64,000 nt of DNA from Morinoia aosen (Eukaryota; Arthropoda; Malacostraca; Amphipoda; Talitridae): NCBI GenBank assembly GCA_030386875.1, contig CM059575.1, positions 52,544,859 through 52,608,858 of the forward strand, written 5' to 3'. The notes beneath the pieces were generated by a model. The model searched no databases and was not told the origin of the DNA. It saw only the letters and a list, made by a program, of their open reading frames with translations. Positions 1 to 9,743 of this stretch are shown here, one piece after another. Position 1 is the stretch's first letter. Each line of letters opens with the position of its first letter. The translations under genes were made by a program, and so were the position numbers.

Positions 1-34
1 ATGTGTATTGTTATCCGTATGTTTTAGCTAACTT

Positions 35-1599
35 GCTGTCCTGTTTTGAGCACTTATTCTGTCCCATCTTGACTGTCCTGTAATTCCTGTCGCAGCTTGA
101 CTGTCCTGTAATTCCTGTCCCAACTCTACTGTCCCAGCTTGACTGTCCTATAATTCCTGTCCCAACTCTACTGTCCTGTAATTACTGTCCCAGCTTGACT
201 GTCCTGTAATTACTGTCCCAGCTTGACTGTCCTGTAATTACTGTCCCAGCTTGACTGTCCTGTAATTACTGTCCCATCTTGACTGCCCTGTAATTACTGT
301 CCCAGCTTGACTGTCCTGTAATTACTGTCCCATCTTGACTGTCCTGTAATTACTGTCCCAGCTTGACTGTCCTGTAATTCCTGTCCCAACTCTACTGTCC
401 CAGCTTGACTGTCCTATAATTCCTGTCCCAACTCTACTGTCCTGTAATTACTGTCCCAGCTTGACTGTCCTGTAATTACTGTCCCAGCTTGACTGTCCTG
501 TAATTACTGTCCCAGCTTGACTGTCCTGTAATTACTGTCCCAGCTTGACTGTCCTGTAATTACTGTCCCAGCTTGACTGTCCTGTAATTACTGTCCCAGC
601 TTGACTGTCCTGTAATTACTGTCCCAGCTTGACTGTCCTGTAATTACTGTCCCAGCTTGACTGTCCTGTAATTACTGTCCCAGCTTGACTGTCCTATAAT
701 TCCTGTCCCAACTCTACTGTCCTGTAATTACTGTCCCAGCTTGACTGTCCTGTAATTACTGTCCCAGCTTGACTGTCCTGTAATTACTGTCCCAGCTTGA
801 CTGTCCTGTAATTACTGTCCCATCTTGACTGTCCTGTAATTACTGTCCCAGCTTGACTGTCCTGTAATTACTGTCCCAGCTTGACTGTCCTGTAATTACT
901 GTCCCAGCTTGACTGTCCTGTAATTACTGTCCCAGCTTGACTGTCCTGTAATTACTGTCCCATCTTGACTGTCCTGTAATTACTGTCCCAGCTTGACTGT
1001 CCTACAATTCCTGTCCCAGCTTGGCTGTCCTGTAATTACTGTCCCAGCTTGGCTGTCCTGTAATTACTGTCCCAGCTTGACTGTCCTATAATTCCTGTCC
1101 CAACTTTACTGTCCTGTAATTACTGTCCCAGCTTGACTGTCCTATAATTCCTGTCCCAACTCTACTGTCCTGTAATTACTGTCCCAGCTTGACTGTCCTG
1201 TAATTACTGTCCCAGCTTGACTGTCCTGTAATTACTGTCCCAGCTTGACTGTCCTATAATTCCTGTCCCAACTCTACTGCCCTGTAATTACTGTCCCAGC
1301 TTGACTGTCCTATTATTCCTGTCCCAGCTTGACTGTCCTGTAATTACTGTCCCAGCTTGACTGTCCTGTAATTACTGTCCCAGCTTGACTGTCCTGTAAT
1401 TACTGTCCCAGCTTGACTGTCCTGTAATTACTGTCCCAGCTTGACTGTCCTGTAATTACTGTCCCAGCTTGACTGTCCTATAATTCCTGTCCCAACTCTA
1501 CTGTCCTGTAATTACTGTCCCAGCTTGACTGTCCTATAATTCCTGTCCCAGCTTGACTGTCCTGTAATTACTGTCCCAGCTTGACTGTCCTGTAATTAT
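35..1599. repeat. 28-bp minisatellite, first array
   Basis: About 55 head-to-tail units of 28 bp. Each unit is two related 14-mers, CTGTCCTGTAATTA and CTGTCCCAGCTTGA, both beginning CTGTCC. A minority variant changes the first half to CTGTCCTATAATTC and the second to CTGTCCCAACTCTA, and occurs singly among standard units. The array ends abruptly at an A-rich stretch. No reading frame is maintained. Confidence 0.97.
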
Positions 1600-1900
1600 A
1601 GAAAAAAAGGATGATTTAATGTTATAAATAGGATATTGAAATATGCGGAGTTCCGTAATGGGAAAATTTACCGTAATTTATTACGTCAAATGTCAGAACG
1701 ACATTTAAACAAGACTAATGCACTAAAACTAAGGGCAACAAAGGTAAGAGTCCTTCAGAGCCGGTCTTCTGGGAGACAGGCGGGCGGTCCACTTGCGATC
1801 TCTGACTGCCGTCGTAGGAAGCAAGCACCCGTGCTCTGTGGAGTTAGTTGCGGTTAGTTACGATATAGTGTTTAGTCTTAGGTTTAATACGGTTTATCTT
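1600..1900. other. Short unique stretch between arrays
   Basis: A 73-codon frame at 1636-1857 has no recognisable domain and I do not call it a gene. The stretch separates the 28-bp array from the AT-rich array that follows. Confidence 0.5.
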
Positions 1901-2170
1901 TTTAAGGTAAGTTATAAGTTATAAGTTTTTCAAGGTAAGTTATAAGTTATAAGTTTTTTAAGGTAAGTTATAAGTTATAAGTTTTTTAAGGTAAGTTATA
2001 AGTTATAAGTTTTTTAATGTAAGTTATAGGTTATAAGTTTTTTAAGGTAAGTTATAAGTTATAAGTTTTTTAAGGTAAGTTATAAGTTATAAGTTTAAGG
2101 TAAGTTATAAGTTATAAGTTTTTAAGGTAAGTTATAAGTTTAGGTTTTTTAAAGTTATAAGTTAGAAGTT
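1901..2170 (+). repeat. AT-rich tandem array carrying splice-donor-like motifs
   Basis: About nine units of 28-29 bp built from AAGGTAAGTTATAAG, TTATAAG and a T run. Eight units contain AAGGTAAGT, which matches the metazoan 5' splice-site consensus at almost every base; one has AATGTAAGT. Spacing is regular. No function is shown; the motif may simply have been amplified with the unit. Confidence 0.93.
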
Positions 2171-2857
2171 TCTTAAGAATGCATGGGGAAACGTCGTCCT
2201 AAGTACCCAGCTCACGGCATGGCAAGTAATTGGTTACTGAACTAATAGTTCACCAACCTCCAATAAGCTCGTGAGCATCAGGATGTGCCGGGAAGCGGAG
2301 TCAGGCGAGTGGATGGTGAGCGGAGCGGTCAGCAGCACGTAAGGCGCCTCAGCCTCTCATCCTCCGGCCGCTCAGTCCTCGATGGAGGAGAAGCGCAGCG
2401 TAGCGAAGCGAAGGAAAACCCACTGGCTTCCCTGCGTTGGCGGCACGGGAGGTTCCGTCGGGGATGCAACGGCAGATGATACCGACGGAGGCTGGGTAGC
2501 TCAGTTATAAAGTTGAAGTTGTGAGATCAATGGCTGGAGGCGATCTGAATCGGCCTCGAGAAAATTTGAGAGGTCAGTGCAGTTTGGCTCATATGTTGTA
2601 TTCAATTGGCTGTATTCAGGATGGCAAACTAAAGTTCAAGAAACCAAATACAAGCCTAGAGCTGGGTTATAGGAATTTTTATATGTTAAGGTAATGAAGT
2701 TTGCTACATGAATTTTAGATTTAATATTCAGATATTAAGTTTTGCTTATAAGTTAAATGCTAATTTAATTTCAGTCCTTAATGTTAAGTTCATGAGGAAA
2801 CAAGCTTAAAGTTAATCAACTGTAAACGATTACAGGATAGCCTGTGAGATTTCTGTA
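2171..2857 (+). other. Island between two copies of the same minisatellite
   Basis: The island contains a GC-rich patch at about 2280-2500. Within it, 2382-2510 reads as a 42-codon ATG-to-stop frame beginning MEEKRSVAKRRK, with a basic cluster resembling a nuclear localisation signal. It could be a first exon or the start of a lost mobile-element ORF, or chance. The rest (2500-2857) is AT-rich and shows nothing I recognise. Confidence 0.35.
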
Positions 2858-3716
2858 CAGTAATTACTGTCCCAGCTTGACTGTCCTGTAATTACTGTCC
2901 CAGCTTGACTGTCCTGTAATTACTGTCCCAGCTTGACTGTCCTGTAATTACGGTCCCAGCTTGACTGTCCTGTAATTACTGTCCCAGCTTGACTGTCCTG
3001 TAATTACGGTCCCAGCTTGACTGTCCTGTAATTACGGTCCCAGCTTGACTGTCCTGTAATTACTGTCCCAGCTTGACTGTCCTGTAATTACTGTCCCAGC
3101 TTGACTGTCCTGTAATTACTGTCCCAGCTTGACTGTCCTGTAATTACGGTCCCAGCTTGACTGTCCTGTAATTACTGTCCCAGCTTGACTGTCCCAGCTT
3201 GACTGTCCTGTAATTACTGTCCCAGCTTGACTGTCCTGTAATTACTGTCCCAGCTTGACTGTCCTGTAATTACTGTCCCAGCTTGACTGTCCTGTAATTA
3301 CTGTCCCAGCTTGACTGTCCTGTAATTACTGTCCCAGCTTGACTGTCCTGTAATTACTGTCCCAGCTTGACTGTCCTGTAATTACTGTCCCAGCTTGACT
3401 GTCCTGTAATTACTGTCCCAGCTTGACTGTCCTGTAATTACTGTCCCAGCTTGACTGTCCTGTAATTACTGTCCCAGCTTGACTGTCCTGTAATTACTGT
3501 CCCAGCTTGACTGTCCTGTAATTACTGTCCCACCTTGACTGTCCTGTAATTACTGTCCCAGCTTGACTGTCCTGTAATTACTGTCCCAGCTTGACTGTCC
3601 TGTAATTACTGTCCCAGCTTGACTGTCCTGTAATTACTGTCCCAGCTTGACTGTCCTGTAATTACTGTCCCAGCTTGACTGTCCTGTAATTACTGTCCCA
3701 GCTTGACTGTCCCGTC
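2858..3716. repeat. 28-bp minisatellite, second array
   Basis: About 30 units of the same 28-bp repeat as at 35-1599, in the same orientation. This array is more homogeneous: the CCAACTCTA variant is absent and a few units have CGGTCCC instead of CTGTCCC. One half-unit duplication lies near 3185. The two arrays flank a 2.2-kb block, so the block may have been inserted into, or trapped in, a single older array. Confidence 0.97.
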
Positions 3717-4340
3717 ATTACTATCCTATCATTACTACCCTAAACCTTGAGTGCTCGAGTCACTTCATTTCGATAAATCCCCTTTCATGCTGTTCACACT
3801 CCAGTGTCCATGCCAGTGTAAATATAATGTAACTATACCTTTAAGGTGAAATTAATATATTGCAAATTTCAATAATAAATTTATGCATTGTACGCGAACA
3901 ATCACATTTCAAGTGCAACGATAAGTAATTTCAATCTTAATATATTACTATTAATTTTCTGCCGTAGCCCGATCATTCGGAGATTTCAAGCATAGAATGT
4001 AATCCGCGTAGATTGATTTTTTGGATCGGTTTTGTATTTCATTCTTCGTGTACCTCAATTTAGCTCAATAATTATGCCCAACTAGGATTGTATCAATACC
4101 CTCAAATACGCGTAGTACCCGCAGGGGTGATGGTTACATCACTCGGGATGACTGGCGATCCCTCGGGTTAGCCCGAGCCAGCCGTCACCTCGAAGGCTTG
4201 CACTCGTCGCTTCCACCAAGGGGGTCCGCCCGCCACTGTTGGTGATAAAGGCGTCTGTGAGGTAACAGGACGAGATGCGGCGGTTGTTTGCTGGCTTGTG
4301 TGCACGCGCTGAACGTGTCGCCTGTGGTGTCTGAAGTGAC
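3717..4340. other. No gene recognised
   Basis: AT-rich to about 4080, then more GC-rich. A perfect 6-bp hairpin, CTCGGG-TTAG-CCCGAG, lies near 4153-4175. Frames of 60-90 codons across this stretch overlap on both strands and carry no motif I recognise. Confidence 0.4.
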
Positions 4341-4640
4341 TATGGTGTCGGACCCCCTCGTTTCCTCTCTTAGGAGCACCCTCGTCTCAGCCTCATTATA
4401 TGCATCTCAGTCACCCAGTTTCTCCTCTCGGAACATTCTCGTTACCTAAACGCCCGATTTAAATAATAAAACCCACTCGTTTCCTCTCTCAAAAACACCC
4501 CCGTTTCCTACTTTCTGTTCAATTTATCATAGGCCCTGTTTCCTCTTTCTTCAACACCCTCCTAGATACCCCAACCCCGCATTGAAATAATGGACCCCAC
4601 TACCTACCTCTCTTAGGAACACCCTCGCAGTAGCCCCAAC
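4341..4640. repeat. Degenerate ~60-bp tandem repeat
   Basis: Five diverged units begin with variants of CCTCTCTTAGGAACACCCTCG near 4363, 4423, 4481, 4542 and 4606, giving a period of about 60 bp. Divergence between units is high, so the array is old. No coding frame spans it. Confidence 0.7.
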
Positions 4641-5387
4641 TGCGAAGGTCCGCCATTGAAGGGAGGTCGGCTGGCGTGCAGGCACACGCGGCGCCTCTTG
4701 CTCCTGATTGGTGCGTGCCCCGCGTAGCATCGCCGTCACTTCCTGCTGCACGCAGTGATGCGTCTTCTGTACACCTGTACGCACATTGTATTCCGTGTGT
4801 TGTGTACATTAATGTCAAGTGTGATACGAAATATTTGTTGTGAGATAAGTAAATACGTGCTGTATAAGAACTTCTGGTCAAATGAGTGGATATTCCTGAT
4901 GTACAAGCGAGCGTTGCAGTTGTCAGAAAGTTTCATTTCTGAATCATTGAATGAAAAGTGGAAAATATCGTATGGATATACCCATAGGTTTCTTACGAGA
5001 AATTTCACGAAATAAAAATGTCAGAAATACTTTGATACCTCATCAGAAAAGTTAAGAGAATTACAAATCGCTACACAAAATTTTTCACATCGCTACTCGC
5101 CCTACGAAAATGCGAATTTTATGTTGCCTCTCAACAGAATTTTTCATTTTTTCTCAATATACAATCGAACCCATTCCAAAAAACCCTTCAGACAAGCTCA
5201 AAAACTCCCCCAACACCCCAGTAGTTCAGACGATGCTTCACACCTCAAATCTGTATCGAAAATCACTCAGAATTGCGAGCGTGCTCCAAGAATTACTCGG
5301 CACCACATGCGCATCCCAAGAAATATATCACACCAAAGGCAAGTTGCCTCGTGCACCGCGGTGGTGAGCGCTGCGTTTGATTGGGTT
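4641..5387. other. No gene recognised
   Basis: Overlapping short frames exist on both strands at 4755-5015 and 5110-5408, without conserved motifs. The 12-bp left duplication of the family A insertion lies at 5388-5399, just past this stretch. Confidence 0.4.
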
Positions 5388-5399
5388 GTAAGTAGCAGA

Positions 5400-5722
5400 T
5401 TGGGTTAGATATTTAAGCCTCCCTAACTGCTTAAAAAAATAAGCGATCCAAAGAGAGGAAGGAGGAAGGCACGATTTAGTATTGAAATAAGAGAACTCGG
5501 AATCTATGCAGAAGAGGTATAGATAAAATATAAGTCGAAGAAGGAAGTAGTAGGTGCTGATAAACAGGACAGCAGTGTGCCGAAAAAGGTGATCCTTAAC
5601 ATAACAAAAAACAATTATTTCAACAAAAATAAGGCCTACCTAACTCTCAGCTCGGGCCCTCACACATTTCCCCCTGGGAGCGCTAATTGCCATAGATACA
5701 ACAGTTGTGTCCCCCTGAGGAG
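5400..5722 (+). mobile_element. Family A SINE-like repeat, copy A1
   Basis: Member of a ~350-bp family repeated many times here. Landmarks in order are AAGCCTCCCTAAC, GATCCAAAGAGAGGAAGG, AACAGGACAGCAGTG, CTCAGCTCGGGCCCTCAC, CCCCCTGGGAGCGCTAATT and a GATACAA/TTGTATC-like palindrome ending CCCCCTGAGG. It is flanked by the 12-bp direct repeat GTAAGTAGCAGA (5388-5399 and 5723-5734), read as a target-site duplication. No ORF and no tRNA-type promoter boxes are visible. Confidence 0.85.
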
Positions 5723-5839
5723 GTAAGTAGCAGAAAATGGAAATAGACTTCACTGCTCGAATACAGTTTCATCCTTCCTAAGATACACAAAAAACAACAG
5801 TTGCACGGCAACATTTCACCTCATTTCCAAAAATGTCGC

Positions 5840-6090
5840 CAAACATAAAATGTCACTCATTTATACCGGCTCGTGCAGGAGCAGCTGAGCTAGAGCCACG
5901 CAGCACGTGGCCCAACACGCCGCGCACGTGTTGAATAACACTGAACACGCGTGTTGCAAAGGTCACCCAACACCACACGCGTGTTTCAACATACATTTCA
6001 TACCAAAAGTATATTTTATAAACTATCGAACGCCACCAGCGTGTACCCACCGTCAGCATTGGAGGCAATCACCTGGCCGCTGCTGTCCAC
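5840..6090. promoter_or_regulatory. Cluster of CACGTG / ACGCGT palindromes
   Basis: Within about 110 bp (5893-5990) there are two CACGTG E-boxes and two ACACGCGTGTT palindromes. CACGTG is the classic core for bHLH factors; ACGCGT resembles an MluI cell-cycle-type box. The cluster lies just upstream of the CTG-rich minisatellite. Binding is inference; a short-range repeat could give the same pattern. Confidence 0.3.
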
Positions 6091-7640
6091 CACCTCCTGC
6101 TGGTCACCACCTCACCACCACCTGCTGCTGCTGGTCACCACCTCACCACCACCTGCTGCTGCTGGTCACCACCTCACCACCACCTGCTGCTGCTGGTTGC
6201 CACCTCACCACCACCTGCTGCTGCTGGTTGCCACCTCACCACCACCTGCTGCTGCTGGTTGCCACCTCACCACCACCTGCTGCTGCTGGTTGCCACCTCA
6301 CCACCACCTGCTGCTGCTGGTTGCCACCTCACCACCACCTGCTGCTGCTGGTTGCCACCTCACCACCACCTGCTGCTGCTGGTTGCCACCTCACCACCAC
6401 CTGCTGCTGCTGGTTGCCACCTCACCACCACCTGCTGCTGCTGGTCACCACCTCACCACCACCTGCTGCTGCTGGTCACCACCTCACCACCACCTGCTGC
6501 TGCTGGTCACCACCTCACCACCACCTGCTGCTGCTGGTTGCCACCTCACCACCACCTGCTGCTGCTGGTTGCCACCTCACCACCACCTGCTGCTGCTGGT
6601 TGCCACCTCACCACCTGCTGCTGCTGGTCACCACCTCACCACCACCTGCTGCTGGTCACCACCTCACCACCACCTGCTGCTGCTGGTTGCCACCTCACCA
6701 CCACCTGCTGCTGCTGGTTGCCACCTCACCACCACCTGCTGCTGCTGGTTGCCACCTCACCACCACCTGCTGCTGCTGGTTGCCACCTCACCACCACCAG
6801 CTGCTGCTGGTTACCACCTCACCACCACCTGCTGCTGGTCACCACCTCACCACCACCTGCTGCTGGTCACCACCTCACCACCACCTGCTGCTGGTCACCA
6901 CCTCACCACCACCTGCTGCTGCTTGTTGCTACCTCACCACCACCTGCTGCTGGTCACCACCTCACCACCACCTGCTGCTGGTCACCACCTCACCACCACC
7001 TGCTGCTGGTCACCACCTCACCACCACCTGCTGCTGGTCACCACCTCACCACCACCTGCTGCTGGTCACCACCTCACCACCACCTGCTGCTGGTCACCAC
7101 CTCACCACCACCTGCTGCTGGTCACCACCTCACCACCACCTGCTGCTGGTCACCACCTCACCACCACCTGCTGCTGGTCACCACCTCACCACCACCTGCT
7201 GCTGGTCACCACCTCACCACCACCTGCTGCTGGTCACCACCTCACCACCACCTGCTGCTGGTCACCACCTCACCACCACCTGCTGCTGGTCACCACCTCA
7301 CCACCACCTGCTGCTGGTCACCACCTCACCACCACCTGCTGCTGGTCACCACCTCACCACCACCTGCTGCTGGTTGCCACCTCACCACCACCTGCTGCTG
7401 CTGGTTGCCACCTCACCACCACCTGCTGCTGCTGGTTGCCACCTCACCACCACCTGCTGCTACTGGTTGCCACCTCACCACCACCTGCTGCTGGTCACCA
7501 CCTCACCACCACATGCTGCTGGTCACCACCTCACCACCACCTGCTGCTGGTCACCACCTCACCACCACCTGCTGCTGGTCACCACCTCACCGCCACCTGC
7601 TGCTGGTCACCACCTCACCGCCACCTGGTGGCACCATGCC
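6091..7640. repeat. CTG-rich minisatellite with 31-bp and 28-bp unit domains
   Basis: About 50 units of CACCTCACCACCACC followed by CTG triplets and GGTTGC or GGTCAC. Units with three to four CTGs are 31 bp (6091-6830 and about 7375-7465); units one CTG shorter are 28 bp (about 6830-7370 and 7470-7640). Both lengths are 1 modulo 3, so the frame rotates each unit and all three forward frames stay open for over 450 codons. Apparent proteins (PPHHHLLLL, SPPPAAAG, LTTTCCCW) are repeat artefacts until shown otherwise. Confidence 0.95.
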
Positions 7641-7734
7641 ATGGTAGAGCAAACAAAGTAAAGTCATTTCTATGGGGATAAAATATATATCCTCTTATTC
7701 GATTATCCTATAGAAAGGTTCATTTCAATCAGGC

Positions 7735-8095
7735 CGGGTGTCACTAATGTGACATGTTAGGCCAATAGCGGTGCCAGATTAGAGGCTAGCAGTGTTGCAA
7801 GATGCAATCTGAGCGCTGCCATTGGTTCGATGCCAATGACTTCACCATTCACCATTACGACAAGTCGTTAAGCTAATAACTTTTCCAGATTTGGGGCAAT
7901 CAGTGTTGCCAGACGCTATTGAAGCGCTGCCATTTGTATTGGTTTGATGCCATGACGTCACAATCATGACATGTCGGTAGGCCAATACTAGTGCCAGATT
8001 TGGGGCAAGCAGCATCGCCAGACGCAATCTAAGCGCTGCTGTTGGTTCGAGGCCATGACGTCGCTATCGCTACACGGTCGATAAAAAATACTGGT
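7735..8095. repeat. Diverged ~110-bp tandem repeat with CRE-like sites
   Basis: Three diverged units share GTGCCAGATTTGGGGCAA, GCGCTGCCATT, GGTTCGATGCCATGACGTC and GGCCAATA. Unit starts are near 7770, 7886 and 7990. One unit carries the perfect palindrome TGACGTCA, the CREB/ATF consensus, near 7955, and each unit carries an inverted CCAAT (GGCCAATA). Regulatory use is not demonstrated. Confidence 0.65.
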
Positions 8096-8109
8096 TTGAT
8101 GCTACCTTC

Positions 8110-8530
8110 TACCGTGCACCCTGCCGGTGCTCCTGCCCCTGAGTGGTGCGTTGAGATGAGCTCGGGTCAGCAAAAAACTTTCCCAAGAGAAGGGACCATT
8201 TAGTTTGGATTGAAGGAAGATGGGAAATCTATGCACGAGATATGTCTTTACCCTCTGCATGTGGAAAAATCACGTCAGGAAGGAAGGGGAAGAAGAAATG
8301 GCTAAGAAAGCATTAAACCTCAAAGAAGCCAAGTGGGCATGAAAGACAAGTCCCGAAGGACCATCTATAGCTGAGGGACCTAACAGTATCCCCCAGTGGG
8401 CACCAGCCCCCACAACATAGGACACACAAAGCTAACAAACCTAAGCCTAGTGCCAACCCTATGCCCCTGGTACATTCGTCAAGTTCCCAGAATGAAACCA
8501 TTTGAGAAAAGGTAGGAGTGCACAAAACCG
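8110..8530 (+). repeat. Old, diverged relative of family A
   Basis: Contains weak family A landmarks such as AGAGAAGGGACCATTTAG, GGGAAATCTATGCACGAG and GTATCCCCCAGTGGG in the family order. A similar diverged piece occurs at 21092-21240. Ends cannot be set by eye, and it may be an older subfamily. Confidence 0.45.
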
Positions 8531-8582
8531 TCCAGTGTGACGCGTTCCATGCGTGAACACAATTACTCTGCCGTCAAAATTA

Positions 8583-8924
8583 GATAAGATGTTAGTTTAA
8601 GCGTAACTAACCGCAACAGAGGCGTTCCACAGAGGGGAAGGAGGAAAGCGCCATTTTTTGTGGAGTTGAGGGAACGCGGAATTCATGCGCAAGACGCACA
8701 GCAACAGTAAGTGCAAAAAAAGTTCATGAAACAAGAAATTTGAAGAAGAAAGAAGCAGGTGCTGAAAAACAAGACAGCAGTGAACAAAAATAATATTACC
8801 CAGAACAAAACAAAGAAAACATTGTATTTCAACAAAAAGAAGGCTTACCTCTCCGCTCGGAACCCCACATTTTCCCCCTGGGAGCACTTATTCCCATAGA
8901 CAATAGTAGTATCCCACTGAGGGG
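8583..8924 (+). mobile_element. Family A SINE-like repeat, copy A2
   Basis: Nearly full-length family member, from GATAAGATGTTAGTTTAAG to the terminal GTATCCCACTGAGGGG. It is more diverged than A4 and A5 (GTTCCACAGAGGGG for GATCCAAAGAGAGG). No convincing target-site duplication remains, consistent with greater age. Confidence 0.8.
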
Positions 8925-9420
8925 ATGGTAAATACATTAATATGATACACCAATCTAATCCATTAACTTGATATATGACTCGCCTCATGTGCACGTAGAC
9001 TCGGCAGGTCTTGAACAGAAGACCAGGGCAGACCTTGGGGGTGCCGACACGTTCATAAATCGCCCGGACCGGCCGGTGCAGCCTGTATCACAAGTACGCT
9101 CATCACATAATGACACGCACACACATGACTACCACACGCACACAGCCGCGCTTGACACACATACTGAAGTACATCGTATATTTATTTTGCATTCTACTGC
9201 GAGCATTCAAACATTCCTTCTTGGCACAACAAAGTTCCACGCTCGTGACGCCGAGTTAGACGAACACCGGGAAAATGACTCAATTGCGTGTGTGCGTGGA
9301 CGGAGAATTTAGTGAGCAGTTACTTCCCTCAGCCAGGTAGTAGTAGCTCAGATATCCTCAGTGTTCCAATATCACGTTACCCGCTCATCAAACCCCACAC
9401 TAGACGCGCGTTGTGTGCTC
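8925..9420. other. No gene recognised; CA-rich patch
   Basis: A short CACACG-rich segment lies at 9110-9165. The frame at 8968-9312 reads through it and shows no domain. GCCTGTATCAC followed by TACGCTCA near 9083 resembles part of the 66-bp satellite unit found at 26743-27652. Confidence 0.35.
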
Positions 9421-9643
9421 AACACATTGAGGTGTGACCCACTGGTGGGTCACGCTTAGGTTTTCCTGCTGCTAACAACCCATCGGGGGGTCGTTCAAAG
9501 TAATTCTAGCAATCTGTTTTAAATTGATGGTATTTAATGGGCCCAGTTGGTGTTTAGTGTTGATGAAATTGCTAATCACTTTTGACTTTAAATTTGAGTT
9601 GAATATTGAACTTCAGTTTAACCCATCGGGGTCAATGTGGTAA
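9421..9643. mobile_element. Diverged TTAA-type MITE, relative of the copy at 37768
   Basis: Co-linear with 37768-37989: GTGACCCACTGGTGGGTCAC, GCTTAGGTTTTCCTGCTGC, CAACCCATCGGGGGGTCG, CACTTTTGACTTTAAATT and GAACTTCAGTTTAACCCATCG occur in the same order. Both internal palindromes are eroded and the flanking TTAA is lost at both ends, so this is the older copy. Confidence 0.7.
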
Positions 9644-9743
9644 TTCAATAATTTCTTCGAACAAATATATCAGGTTGTAACACAAGTTCTGTCCAGTTTT
9701 TTTATTTAAAATGAAGTGAAAATCCTGTCAAAAATATATTTAT

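Noticed and set aside
1..3716. 28-bp direct repeats as a possible CRISPR array
   Set aside because: Units are contiguous with no spacers, and the genome is eukaryotic.
5907..7681. Proteins of 460-584 residues made of PPHHHLLLL, SPPPAAAG and LTTTCCCW
   Set aside because: All three frames are equally open because the 31/28-bp units lack stops. There is no domain, no independent start context and no codon bias.
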